Assembly: GCF_050436995.1 (NCBI RefSeq)
Contig: NC_134767.1
Coordinates: 6,634,001 to 6,698,000 of the forward strand
DNA: 64,000 bases
DNA from: Anticarsia gemmatalis
Taxonomy: Eukaryota; Arthropoda; Insecta; Lepidoptera; Erebidae
Reading direction: 5' to 3'
The notes below the pieces were generated by a model. That model was not told the origin of the DNA. It did no database searches and saw only the letters and a program-made list of their open reading frames with translations. The position numbers were made by a program, and so were the translations under genes. Positions 32,880 to 45,600 of this stretch are shown here, piece by piece. Positions within the stretch are counted from its first letter, which is position 1, and every line of letters begins with the position of its first letter.

Positions 32880-35800
32880 TACTATACGTTTAATATGTTT
32901 ATGTATTTGTAATGAACAATTTTATTTTTAGTGACACAAGTGCAAGTAGGTAAAGGTATAAGGGGATTCAACGATATTCATGTAGCAAATACCATAAAGG
33001 TATAATTGTATTAAAATTATATTTATTATCTGTCCTGTGGTGTGATAGGAACAAAGAGCTGGCTTTATTTTTAAAGCATTATTTACATGTTATTTTTGCT
33101 GCATCTATCTATAAAATGTAATCTATTTATCAATATTATTACAGAGGAAACACTCTGCTGTCTGTTTATTCATATCTGCGAACAAATGGAAGTCAAACTT
33201 TGGTGTTAAATAAAAAATATTTACATATTCATAATAATATACTTAGGTAGTATATAACTTTCCTATTTATTATAACTTAAAGTGTAATTTTACTTTATTC
33301 TGTTACTTTATTTAATTGTCACATGATCTGTTTAAGAAAACTTTGTTTTGTCACAAAATGTGTTGTCATAAAAGTTTGTTAGTTTATCGAAAAGTCTGTG
33401 ATTTTGAATGATCTGTGAATGACATGTTTCTTTGTTATTTTGTAAAACAATGACACCAAATATTACGATTAAAATTAAAGCAATATTAATGTTGCGTATG
33501 TCGGTAGGTAAATAAATTCTTCCATTGTTTTCCAAATGTTTAGCTAGAATGTGCTAGTTGAATTAGAAGTAAATGTTTGTCTGCTACTTTGTAAACTCGC
33601 GAGCGACTGCCAATCTATTTAGAGCAATATTTAGAGAGAAATAAAAATCTATTGGCAGTGCGCTAAACGAGTTTACAGTACGTTAATGTTTATGTAAATA
33701 AATGGAGCTTTCGGTACATATAAATAAGATTATCTTTACATTATACACGGCTCCAATTCCTCGTTAGACGTTGCATTTAAGTCCCAAATTGTATAAAATC
33801 CATAAATTATATTAAACACGTAGATAGGATTTTTTAATGAAGCCATTTTTGTAACAAATGTTATTGTTGTGTTGATGTTTTTAAATATGTTTTTTTATAA
33901 AAGAGTAAAACCATCATAGCTCATTCCTTTACACGTTACATGATAATATAGTATAAGACTGAGACCAATCTCATTAAACTACTTCAAAAAGTTAGATAGA
34001 AAATCGTGTTTGTACTTTTGTCCTAGATGATTAACAAAAAAATCTATTTCAGCATTTCTTTAGCTGGTTTCTCATTCCAATTTGTAATCTATATCTAGTT
34101 TAGTGTTAGATTGTCACTTATAACTGTTTTTCTATATTCAATCTCTATCCGTGACCACTATACATAAACGAAGATTTTTCAATGTCTATCATTCTACCCT
34201 ATAACTCCTTGTCACAATGTGTACGCACAAAATCATGCACAAATAATCCCACGTAATAAAAAAATCTGTGATTTCATCCCTACCCACCATTATACCCATA
34301 ATCTTGCCAATTTAATTTTAAATTTAAAAAGTGATGTTTGCTCTATGTGCGGGCTTATGGCTTAGCATATTTAAAAAAATATCAATATCTATTTATGAAA
34401 ATACTATGTTGACCTATAAATAACGTAGCTAATGAAAAAATTAAGAAATCTCGATGTGTTCCAATACTATTTGCTTCAATCGTTTCCGAGCATTGCATAA
34501 AATTACATAACAGAAATAAATCTAGGGCAATTACCACAGAGTACATTCACTGCGTTTGATGCAATGATAATATTTTATTGTCGTCTAGGCCACCTAGTTT
34601 TTATTACTTTTCGTATAAAATGTTCTTTTGATAATGTCTTCTTTCATTAATAAGACAAAAAGTCGAGATATTTGAATATTTGGACATTTGCCAACGAGTA
34701 ATTAACAGACATTGTTTTCCTAGTCATTCGCTTCTCGACTGCGTTCCTAATTTAAACGTTAAGATTTTTTTTTGTAGAACACGCACTGCTTGCACATGAC
34801 ATATCTTTAATTCAATGCACTCTGCACGACTTAAATCTATTTTGTCTATGTATATTGTGAGACTATAAAAATATTCTTGTTTCTGAATTGTTTTAGGGCT
34901 TGTCAATTCTCATTAAATGAAAAAGAAGAGGTGGGCTAAGCTGCCTTATGTCTAACTAATTACATGCATCACGATCCGAAAGTTATCGCCAGCCTTTGTG
35001 CAAGCAAATCCATGAAATAAGTACCTACCTACTTACTCATTTGCTTACCTATTAATAATTTCCGAAATAAAAAAATAATAAGTTAGTTAGTTAGTCACCA
35101 CTAATTTTATAGTTAAAGTACATACACAGTTAAAATACTGGTACTGAGCCAAATCTTCGAAAAGCGATGGCTTCTTCCCTCTTATATCTTTAGTAAAAAA
35201 TATTTCCTCCGAAGCAAAGGCCGGTTGTAACTTTGGGAAAATAGTAGATGTTGAAGATCTGCCTACCTGGGTACTCTCTGTTTAAAAACGTAGTAATTTG
35301 GTTTTTACGTGTTGTCTTTATCTATGTAACATAGAAATAACAGAATAGAAAGAGACAAAATATAAAAGGACGAAATCTGAAACCGTACTAAGCGTTAACG
35401 TTTATACCTCAGAGAGTACCCTGGGTTACAATTTAACCTAATTGTCTACCTGAAATTTGATCTAACTACTTATTGTTGACTGTTTGTTTGTTTCTAGAGA
35501 GGTCGATATTATTGCTTAAGATTAATAGCTAATCAAAATATATAATACCTACCTCGAGTCCATTTTCAATGTATCGAACAAATATTATTTTTATGAAGCA
35601 CAAAGATAATAATGTTAACGCTTTTCATATTTTAAAAGATTAAAAAATATTGAGAAGATTGTGTGTGTTTTATTTTATTATGATCCAATCAGGTAATCGA
35701 ACCTCAGACCTGATGATCGACAACCGCATGACACCCAAACCAATCGTTATTACCACAGTATTTAGCAACCATTGGTAAAGTTTTAAGTAAGTAGCTCGTA

Positions 35801-36440
35801 AGAACGCATGGCCCCGGCCTATGGCAGTAATTTATCAGTGGAAGCCATTACCTAAATGTGTTCTTTCTAATATTCTGGTTTACGTTTTCTGCAAAAATAA
35901 GCATAATATTATTCACTTAGCAAAATACCTAATTACTTCTTACAACTAGCATTAGCAATACTGAAAATATTTATGATTTTCGCCAAACAATAAAACACCA
36001 GACATGACTAAATTTGTTTGAATCACTCACATTATTCTCTTTTAAGCTCCACGACATTCGAATATACGACGTGTCTATTTACGTGTCGGTTAATGTCCGA
36101 TTACAAAACACCTTGTCAATCAAATTCTTCAAAATCTTTGTGGCTCAATTTAAAAGTTACTTTAGTATGGCAATAATTTCTTATTATTTTAAACTAGCAA
36201 CATTGAGACGTGATTTCCTTTTTGGGTAAATCAAGTTAAATCGGTAAGATCAGTATTCGCCTTTTATTAATATTATTTAATATTTGAAGAAATAAACTAG
36301 ATATTATCTGTATTAGTTGTTATTATTGAGAGGAATTAGTAAAGTTAAACGAAAAAATCTTAATTATTACCGTCTTCTGGGTACATTTCAATTTCATACT
36401 GGCAATACCGCGTACATGTTGGAGCCGCCATTATTTTACT
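32880..36440. other. AT-rich spacer between MCTP and REEP
   Basis: I see no coding exon, RNA gene or clear mobile element. It probably includes part of the MCTP 3' UTR and, near 36300-36440, the promoter and 5' UTR of REEP. Tandem-like acctacctacttac runs occur near 35020. Confidence 0.5.
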
Positions 36441-36536
36441 GTCATTAACTTGTCAACGAGCAGCCGTCGTAGATTGTCTGCCCAAGTGCCAACTTATAAT
36501 TTCCAGAGCAGAAACACACTATTTCCATTTACCACA

Positions 36537-36666
36537 ATGGCTTCCAAATTACAAGAGTACAAAGACACTTTGGAGCGCAACCTCAACGACAAAGGCAAAC
36601 CATGGACGAAATATTTCGAGCAGGCTGAACAGAAAACCGGCGTAAACCGAGTGTACATCTTCGTCG
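36537..36666 (+). CDS. REEP exon 1
   Basis: It codes MASKLQEYKDTLERNLND then GKPWTKYFEQAEQKTGVNRV and YIFV, ending in phase 1. The intron after it is only 73 nt (36667-36739). Without splicing, the frame runs on through hydrophobic codons but then shifts. Confidence 0.93.
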
Positions 36667-39600
36667 GTACGTTAGTTTTTTATTTCACGTTTATTTATAT
36701 CTTTAGCGGTGGTTTTGACGTTTATTTTGTGTTGTGCAGGTTTGGTCGCGTTCACCGGTTTATATTTAGTGTTCGGGTTTGGAGCTGAATTGATATGCAA
36801 TTCGATTGGTTTCGTGTACCCGGCGTATATGTCGATGAAAGCCTTGGAGTCGCCAGTAAAAGACGATGACACTAAATGGCTGACATATTGGGTCGTGTAC
36901 GCCTGCTTCTCCATAGTAGAATACTTTTCGGACTTCATTGTGGGTTGGTTCCCACTTTACTGGCTTGTAAAGGTTAGTGATCTTTCCATATGTTGCATAC
37001 GCGTGTTCTCACGAACGTAGTTAAGAGATCGTAAGTAAAAGTTATACTCATGATTATTCCAACTCATTTACAAAATATGGTAATTACAAAATTATTGTTC
37101 TTTATAATAAAAAAAAATGTGTGTTGAAGTGCCACATTGCATTCTTGTTGGCTGTTGAGAATGTTCCTTTGCCTTCTCACTCTGACAATGAAAGTGTAAT
37201 GTTTGTGACCTTGTTCACATTTAAGATTAATTCTTATCTTTAATGTTGTAATTTCATAACTTTTTATGATAAAATGAGAGAGTGATATGCCTGAGAATAG
37301 TCTCATTGATGCATTGCATCCATTTATCAATGTGACCGGCTGGTAACAATTAAACACATTTTTTCTTCATATCTTTTTTTTACATGACACATAGCATTTT
37401 ATCTCCAGCCAGTCATGATAAGATCAAGTTCAATATCAGTATAGTCATAAATTTTGGAAATGTTACAATATTTTATCAGTTTTGTTTGAGTAGGTGTTGT
37501 AACATGCCTGAGCTAATTAAACTAGGTACTTACATTGCTTATATAATAAAGTCATGAACCAATTTTTCATTATTGAGGTTAGCTTACTATGTCACTGTGA
37601 CTAAGTACTCCATAATGTTAATTAAGCATTAATTAGAAAACACACAAACAATTTATTTGTTTGTAATTAATTACCAATAGCAGTGTTTCACAGATAATAA
37701 TAATTAGAATGTTGCTGTTTGAACTTTAGCCCCCATTTACATGTTAGTAAAAAATAGCGAAATGTAAGACAGGAATGAACTTAATTTTTCTATATTTTAT
37801 TTATAGAAGTGCATGCTTTGATTATTAAGATCTTTTCTCAATTGATATTTTTAAGGAAAATTCATTCGCTAAATTATTCACCTTTTATGTTCTCTGAGTT
37901 ACATTTTCCTTCACAAAATTAAATTACATTTTACCTTACTAAATGCAACCATACCTCATATACCTACAAACAGATTTATATACAGCTATAAAGCTTATCA
38001 GAAAAATATATACCAACTCATTTTAATGACATTGTAGTTTAACTGATATGGTAACCGCAAGTAATGACAAAAGTGGTTAAACTAGTATCAGAATTAACCT
38101 TTTACTGGTTTTAAAAACACCTTTATGTAGGTACATTTTTAATATTGTTTCAACACTAGAGACATATGTTTTTAAACAAGCATATGTATTAATTTTGTGA
38201 ATCATAAATCACCTTCAACGAAATATGAATGAACTTTATCATAAAGACCTTTGAAAGGTCATGTCCATGTTAATTATAATTGTGTGGGTGTAGATAATCT
38301 AGTTAACTTGTACAGGCATAAGATAAAAAAATATCATTCATACATAATATCACACCTTATTTCTCACATTGGTAGGCAGAGACCAAACACCACTTGATAC
38401 AATCCTTACAAACATCCCCTGCCTCATTATCATCTATACATCTTGTCATACAGGACTGCCAGTTATGATTACTATGCACCTAACCTTATTGTAAGACATC
38501 AACAATATGATATGATAAAAATATGTTTCTGTTTAGAAAGAAATAATTGAAATAGATAGAAACTCATTGTGGCTGTCTGGAGTTGAAAAGTGAAAAATGT
38601 CAGTACATTCGCTTATGAATAAACTAGGTAGTTCTGTAGAAAATCTAAAAAGTATGAAATAATAGTTTTTGGTAATAAAAAGTAAACTATTCATAACTAT
38701 ATAACAATGACTTGCAAAAATATGCATGCAGAAGTAAGTTTGAATTTTAAGCAAAATTGCATATATTATTATTTAGAAATTGTTTAAGTAACAAAAGACT
38801 TGTGAGTACTATTGTGCAACTACTTTAGTGAATCATTTTGCACATCATAGTGGACTTTGTGTTCACCCGATGACTATTAGAAAATATCTGCTTTGTGATA
38901 CACAGTACATAGTAATAAAGAACTGAGTAGGAAAAAAATACTATTGTCTACTAATTGTCTCAATACAAACTTGTACAATATTGTTGTCACCATAGATATT
39001 ATTTATCACCATAGATATTATTTATTTTATATCAGCCCATACTGTCCCACTGCAGGGCAAAGGCCTCCCTTTCCTTTCATATCTCTGTCTGAAGCTATTT
39101 GAGGCCATTCTTTAGTATCTGTTTGAGGCCAATCTTTAGTATGTCCAACTCATCTCACCATCTCTTTCTGGGCCTTCTGTTCAACTGATACTTTATTTGT
39201 TAGCACTTAATTAGACTACAGATATACCTAAGTCATAGTGTAAATACCAAAAACAATTATCTGCATTGCAGTAATTTAGTAAAGCAAATATAGTTCATTT
39301 GGTAGTTCATAAATAAAATCATACAAATTCATTTGTTACAAATAGCAGATTTTCATCAGCTACAAGACTCATTAAGACGATCTTACCTTGTAAAAGGCAA
39401 AAAACAAATAGGTGTGTGTATAGTGTTATGATGTAATACTTGGTCATAAGAAACTGCCATCAATAACAGGTAATTTCAATTCATCTACTGCATTAATATC
39501 AATCAGTACTTGAATTGAAAACAAGAACATCTGTGGCTATTTGGCTTCTAGCAAGTCTTTGTTTTGGTCTAGATTATTTAGTTTCTTTCAGGGATGTTTT

Positions 39601-42600
39601 TGAAGTACTAGGTTTTTGTTATCCCTCCTTCTTGAAACACTGATCATAGAGTTCATTTGTTAAATTTGTAGTGGTTCACAGTTTCACAGACTCATATTTT
39701 CAGTCATATTAGTTGAGTTTGAGGATGAAGTAAGCATATTTGCAGGTATAACCATATAATATGGTTCATCATGACTTAAAGCAATAAACGTTTTGAGAAT
39801 GTCCAACTGATGATGACTGATAAAAAACTAGTGATTGATAAATTAATTTTATAATTTTAGGCCACACTGAAAGATGTTATGATAATTTTCTTGTCACTAT
39901 CTTACACATACGTTGACCGACGCTTACTTAGACTCACCACTATCTGGTCCTTAGACTCTTCTGACATGTCTGCCTAAATATTTTTTTATTACATAATAAA
40001 ATTATAAATAATTTTACGTATTATGCTTCCTTTAAAAACTACTAGAATATTGCTATCTGGAATAACAACTATTGCACAATCTGATATAATCTAATAGTTC
40101 GAAACTAAATGTTAATTGCAGTCATGACACAGTTTTTAGATGATTCACTTTTTTATCGCAAAGATAAATAAAAAAAACATTTTCTGTTGTCATGCTGATT
40201 GTAGGGTTATTGTACTTTTTATTTATGGATTAAAGGATAAGATCACTTATACATCCTGAAGTACTTATGCCACTAATGACTTAAGTAACAGAATGCCTTC
40301 AAATATATTGGGTACCTACATGTTTTCTGCATGAACCCACCTAACTACTGATAACCCTTAACACTAGTGTATTCTTAAGAATGCCATTGTCTATCTAGTG
40401 CAGGGGTTCCCAACCTTTTCTTAGTCCGGGACCACTTTTATATTATTCTTGTTAGCAGGGACCACTATGTAAGTATATAAAAAATAATGTGTAATATTAT
40501 CGTCAGAAAATTTATAATCATTCGCGGACCATATTTCGATTTTCACGGACCACCGGTGGTCCGCGGACTACAGGTTGGTAACCACTGATCTAGTGGGACT
40601 AACGAATTTCAATTTAACCATTTATTTTTACATAACGCAGTTACTATTAACTTGAAGTCTATGTAGACGACGCGAAATAATAGGTATCCCTTGGCATGGT
40701 ATAAAGATAACTACTAATCTAGATGGCTATGCCCTTAAATCCATATTTCGTTCGTTCAAGTTCAAGACTTGTGTGGCAGGACCGAGAGTTGTACTTAAGC
40801 CTGAGTACAAATTTAACCCTTAACTGCTGCACTGCAGGTATTCAGTAAATTCCCGGAATGAGATAGGTTTTTCCTGTAGAATTTAAATGTTGGAGGATAG
40901 TAGGAAAATTCGAATAAAACAATTTTGCATATAAATAAATGTACCTACAGTAACAGGTTGTGATTGCAGAAATACATTATATTATTTCCTGTTTAAAATG
41001 CATTATGTTATTAGCATTTGAAAACAGTATTCGGGTTTAACCGCGACATATTTATGTTCATTCCGATTTTCTTTTACATTATTATGTTGTATTCACGTGA
41101 ACGTTAGATATGATAGTTTTTTTTGGGATCTTGAGAACTCCAAGCCTTTTCATAATTATTAAGGGTCCAGACACATATATTCAATAACACATATTATTAT
41201 TATAATCAAGCTCAGTTTATCACAGGTGTTGATTGTTCATCACGGTCATTAACGTCTAGCCATTGTCTCTAACGCTATCAACGCTTTACTTATTTACATC
41301 ACCTTATCGTGGACGTTATTACTAGCGTAATTGCTTTTTGAAGAGGTTTTCTTCTGAAGAAGTTATCGTCATTCATTTTGATTGATATTGGTTTGCGTAA
41401 AACAGCCTGTGACGTTTTTGTACGTACACTTAGATCTGTCAGTTATGCATTGATAAGTCTTATAGTAAAACTTCAATAATTAACGCAATGAGGCATCAAA
41501 ACATACTTTATTATAAGTGATTATTATAGAGCAAGGAGGCATGATGGGTTTCCGAGTCCCGATTTCTAATTTAACGTACTTATAAACCTTAATTTTGTTC
41601 AATAGAATAGTCAATAACAAGAAAATAAATCTTTAGAATTGTAATTTTTCGTGCCTTACTATCATCTCCTAAACTCGTCGTCTTTCATATAGGCAGGAAT
41701 GATGTCCCTGTCTAGAGTAATGACAACAGGTTCTACTGGTTATTGTCCATTTATATTCTAAAATATAACGGTTAAAACCATATTATGTATCACGGAATCA
41801 ACAGTCCATAGCGAGCAGAGTAAACGTTATAATTAACCTATTACGTCAAGAATTATAGAGATACTGGAGGTATAATAGATGAACCATTGTTATGACCTTA
41901 GAGTAAATATAGTATGAATGAAATCGCTAGTCATGCAAGTACTCTTTGAAATATGAACTGAAACATTATAACATTAGCTATGACAGTAATCTTATCACGA
42001 TTTACTATAGTTGTCTAGTTTAACAAAGATATCTAATAATCTCATTGTTATAAGTACAAAGGTATGTGAATATGTTACTTGTCTATTCACTCAATCTATA
42101 AAAATCTTTCACAATCTTTTTAAGTACATCACACATTCCTTATCTTAGGTGAAACTGCTCATCTATACTAATATTATAAAGCTGAAGAGTTTGTTTGTTT
42201 GAACGCGCTAATCTCAGGAATTACTATTCCGATTTGGAGTCCATTTATCGAGGAAGGATATAGGCTATATATCATTACGCTACGACCAATAGGAGCAGAG
42301 TAGCAATAAAAAATGATTCAAAAACGGGGAAAATTTTGACCCATTTTCTCTTATGTGACGCAAGTGAAGTTGCGCGGGTCAGGTAGTTACTAATAATATC
42401 TAATGTAGTATTGCCCTGGAATCGTATTAGAATAAACCAATAACATCCTTTCTGCGTCATAACGTTGATAAAAAAAGGTTCCGGGTCAGATATTTCGACT
42501 TCTGGACTTTGAATCCTTTGTTTAATCAGCTGTTTTGGTATACTTTGTTTTATAAGCTATTTTGGTACACCTTAGTAGATAGATATCTAAGTTACGGGCT

Positions 42601-45600
42601 ACGCTTTTAGAAACCAGAATTCTAATGCTCCCAAAGATAGTCACTTATAAACAGTACAATAGTTTAGGTGAAACGTTAATGAGCTCTTGACGTCGTCAAT
42701 TTAAAGAACCATTACGATGACTTGCGTCAATTGTACCACCATCTAAATCTATACATAAAAATTTTGATTTGTTTGTTATAAGTACGTGTTTGTTCTTCTC
42801 CAGTGCATCTTCATAATCTGGTGCTACCTACCGACCGAGTTCAACGGCTCCCTGGTCATCTACCACCGCATCATCCGTCCTTACTACCTCAAGCACCACG
42901 GCCGCATCGATGACATCGCTAACTCTGGTATGTAGCATGAAGTATGTATAAATTAATGTGATGTTTCCCCTTTTTTGTTAAGAGTTTATACGCATAGAAC
43001 TAAATTTAATATTTGACTAGTATATTTCTCTATTAAAAGCCATTCAGCCGCGTCTCTTTTAAAGCAACGCAGTTACCGCGCGAACGTAAAGAAAAAAATA
43101 ACTCTTTTTTTTATTTACCCACGGGTTTCGTAAATCTTTGAACCCATAAACCATGCGTATAGATTCTTTAGGTGACCCAACCATCAATCACAGGCCCGTA
43201 CATAAACGGTTTCCTGACTTTACCCCCTCCTCCCACCTCTACAGTCATTCGTTCCATATTGCTGGGCACGTGTAGGTAAAGTTGTTGTAATTTAAGTTAG
43301 GTGCAGTGTTAGATTCCATAAATCCATACAATTAGTACGTAAAATAACAAAATGCAAAAAAACGCTTAAGAACATGGTACAGGGTCCTTATGAGAGGATA
43401 TTGGTATATAATAACATGGATTAAAGGGTAAAATCAATAGGACGTTTTTGCATGAGGCGTTTTACCGGGTTTAGTTAGATATATGCTTGGGTTCGGCCAT
43501 TTTGGGAATTTCCCGGGAGCAGAAACAATTATTTATTCATTTATTTATAGGCTCTTTTCGGACATGACGGTATTTTCTTAATATTCGTATATTGTTTAGT
43601 TGTTCTACTTCTGCGTGTCCGTTTGCCAGGTGACAATGGCCTCCTCTGATCGTCACCATTCATCATCATTAATTGTAAATTTAGGGCAAAAAGTTCTTAA
43701 ACATATTTGTGGGTAAAATTATTTGCTACAAATTATGCTTTTACAATTTTATTGCATATCGCATAGTATCCGAGATAAAGCGAAAAAAGTGTTTCCACCC
43801 CCTTTTCCAAGATGGCGGCCGGGGGACAAGGGTGGCGACCCCACAAACTTCAAGTTAAGCTTCTATAGACCCCACCTACATGTTCCAAAAGTAAAATTGC
43901 GTCCTCTAAGAAATGCAATATTCGACACTAAAATTGTAACATTTCAATGGACTAAAAGTCAATTTGGTTTTTTGATTTTTCATCGGTTGACAACCATGTC
44001 CACATTCTGTTTTTCTTTTTCTTGAAGATGGTGTTTAATATGATCAAGTTATTTTCAATTCCAAAGTCCATGAGCATTTTTCCATTCCTGCTTCTAGGGT
44101 TTGCGCTGTATGTATATGGCTCTATAATTGTATCCTCGTCCCGTCGGCGTTCACAAATTCGACCATTGAAGTCACCCATCACGATAATATTTTTATGGGC
44201 ATATGTCTGTAAAGTTTTATTCAAATCTTGATAAAACTGGCCAATTGTTTAAAAATTTGCTTGTTCTGATTCGCTTTGTATAACCTCAAAATTAGTTTGG
44301 TTTATTCGGTACTATCTATTTACACTTTATTTTCCCAATTTTCGCGTAGATTTTTAGCGACTATTACTTGTAAATGTTTTTACGCACTTATTTTTATCAC
44401 TTTTATTCAATAAAATCCAGGAGCGATTGACAGTACGTCTTTGCGAATCCAATACCCGAACCGGAACCTATAAAGTATGTATAAATTAATGTGTTGTTTT
44501 TCCTTTTTTGTTTAGAGTTTATACGCATAGAACCAAATTTAATATTTGACTAGTATTTTTCTCTGACAAAGCCCATTCAGCCTCATCTTTTTAAAGCAAA
44601 GGTGTTACCGCGCGAACGTAAACAATAAAAAATGTCTTTTTTATTTACCCCACGGGTTATACAAATCTTTGAATCAATAAACCATGCGTATAGACTCTCT
44701 AGGTGACCCCTACCATCAATCATAGGCCCGATAAACGGTTACCTGACTTTACCCCCCCTCCCCCCACCTCTACAGTCATTCGTTCCATATCGCTGGGCAC
44801 GTGTAGGTAAAGTTGTTGTAATTTAAGTTAGGTGCAGTGTTAGATTCCATAAATCCATACAATTAGTACGTAAAAGAAGAAAATGCAAAAAAATGCTTTA
44901 GAACATGGTACAGGGTCCTTATGAGAGGATATTGGTATACAGGGTGTAAATGACAGCTAACCGAAAACTTTACTGGTAAGTTTGTGACACTGTATGCGCG
45001 AAATTTACTCCAACGATATTTCTCGGAAATGATTGGTTCCCGAGTTAGTCATTTTTGAGCGTTCAATGTATAGTGAACAACGCGATGTATCTCCGCGCAT
45101 GCCTACGAGATTTCTGGCGGCGGCGGCGCGCTGAGCGACGACATGTCGCGACGCGTCGTAGGTACATACGCGTACCACCACGTCTATGCGCTCACTAGTA
45201 TGCAACGCTATCATTAGATAATAAATCTTATGTATCGTTTATGGTATCGTAAGTAGGCCCGTATGTTACAATAGCTCATAGTAAAATTGTAAGTAGGTAG
45301 GTACCTACTTGGCTTACGTGAAATCAAACAATAATAGCAAAACGTAACCAATAATAAGGAAGTGCTAAAACAAATTGTTATCAATGTCTATCAACACGCA
45401 AATACCTGGTGTATGGCGAGAGTTTGAGTACCTTTGGATCCGGACGTACAGGTGCAGAGCACGCCGTGCACTTCCACGTGCTTCACCATACATAACACAT
45501 CAACATTTCTTCCTATTTACGAACACAACTGCACTTTGAAAACAATAACAACAAAAATAATAACAATAAAACACCAACAACTCAAAACCGGAACAATAAC

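Larger units (their letters stand above)
36973..42803 (+). other. REEP intron 2, 5.8 kb
   Basis: It contains an interspersed repeat at 38365-38455, a SINE-tail-like scrap at 39028-39190, the hAT-type MITE at 40401 and the Helitron at 42162. No further exon was recognised. Confidence 0.6.

Noticed and set aside
36450..36536. Longer REEP N-terminus in frame with the ATG at 36537
   Set aside because: The stretch is open, but its first codon is TTG and it contains no ATG until TTMASK; the ATG at 36537 has better context and matches the family N-terminus.
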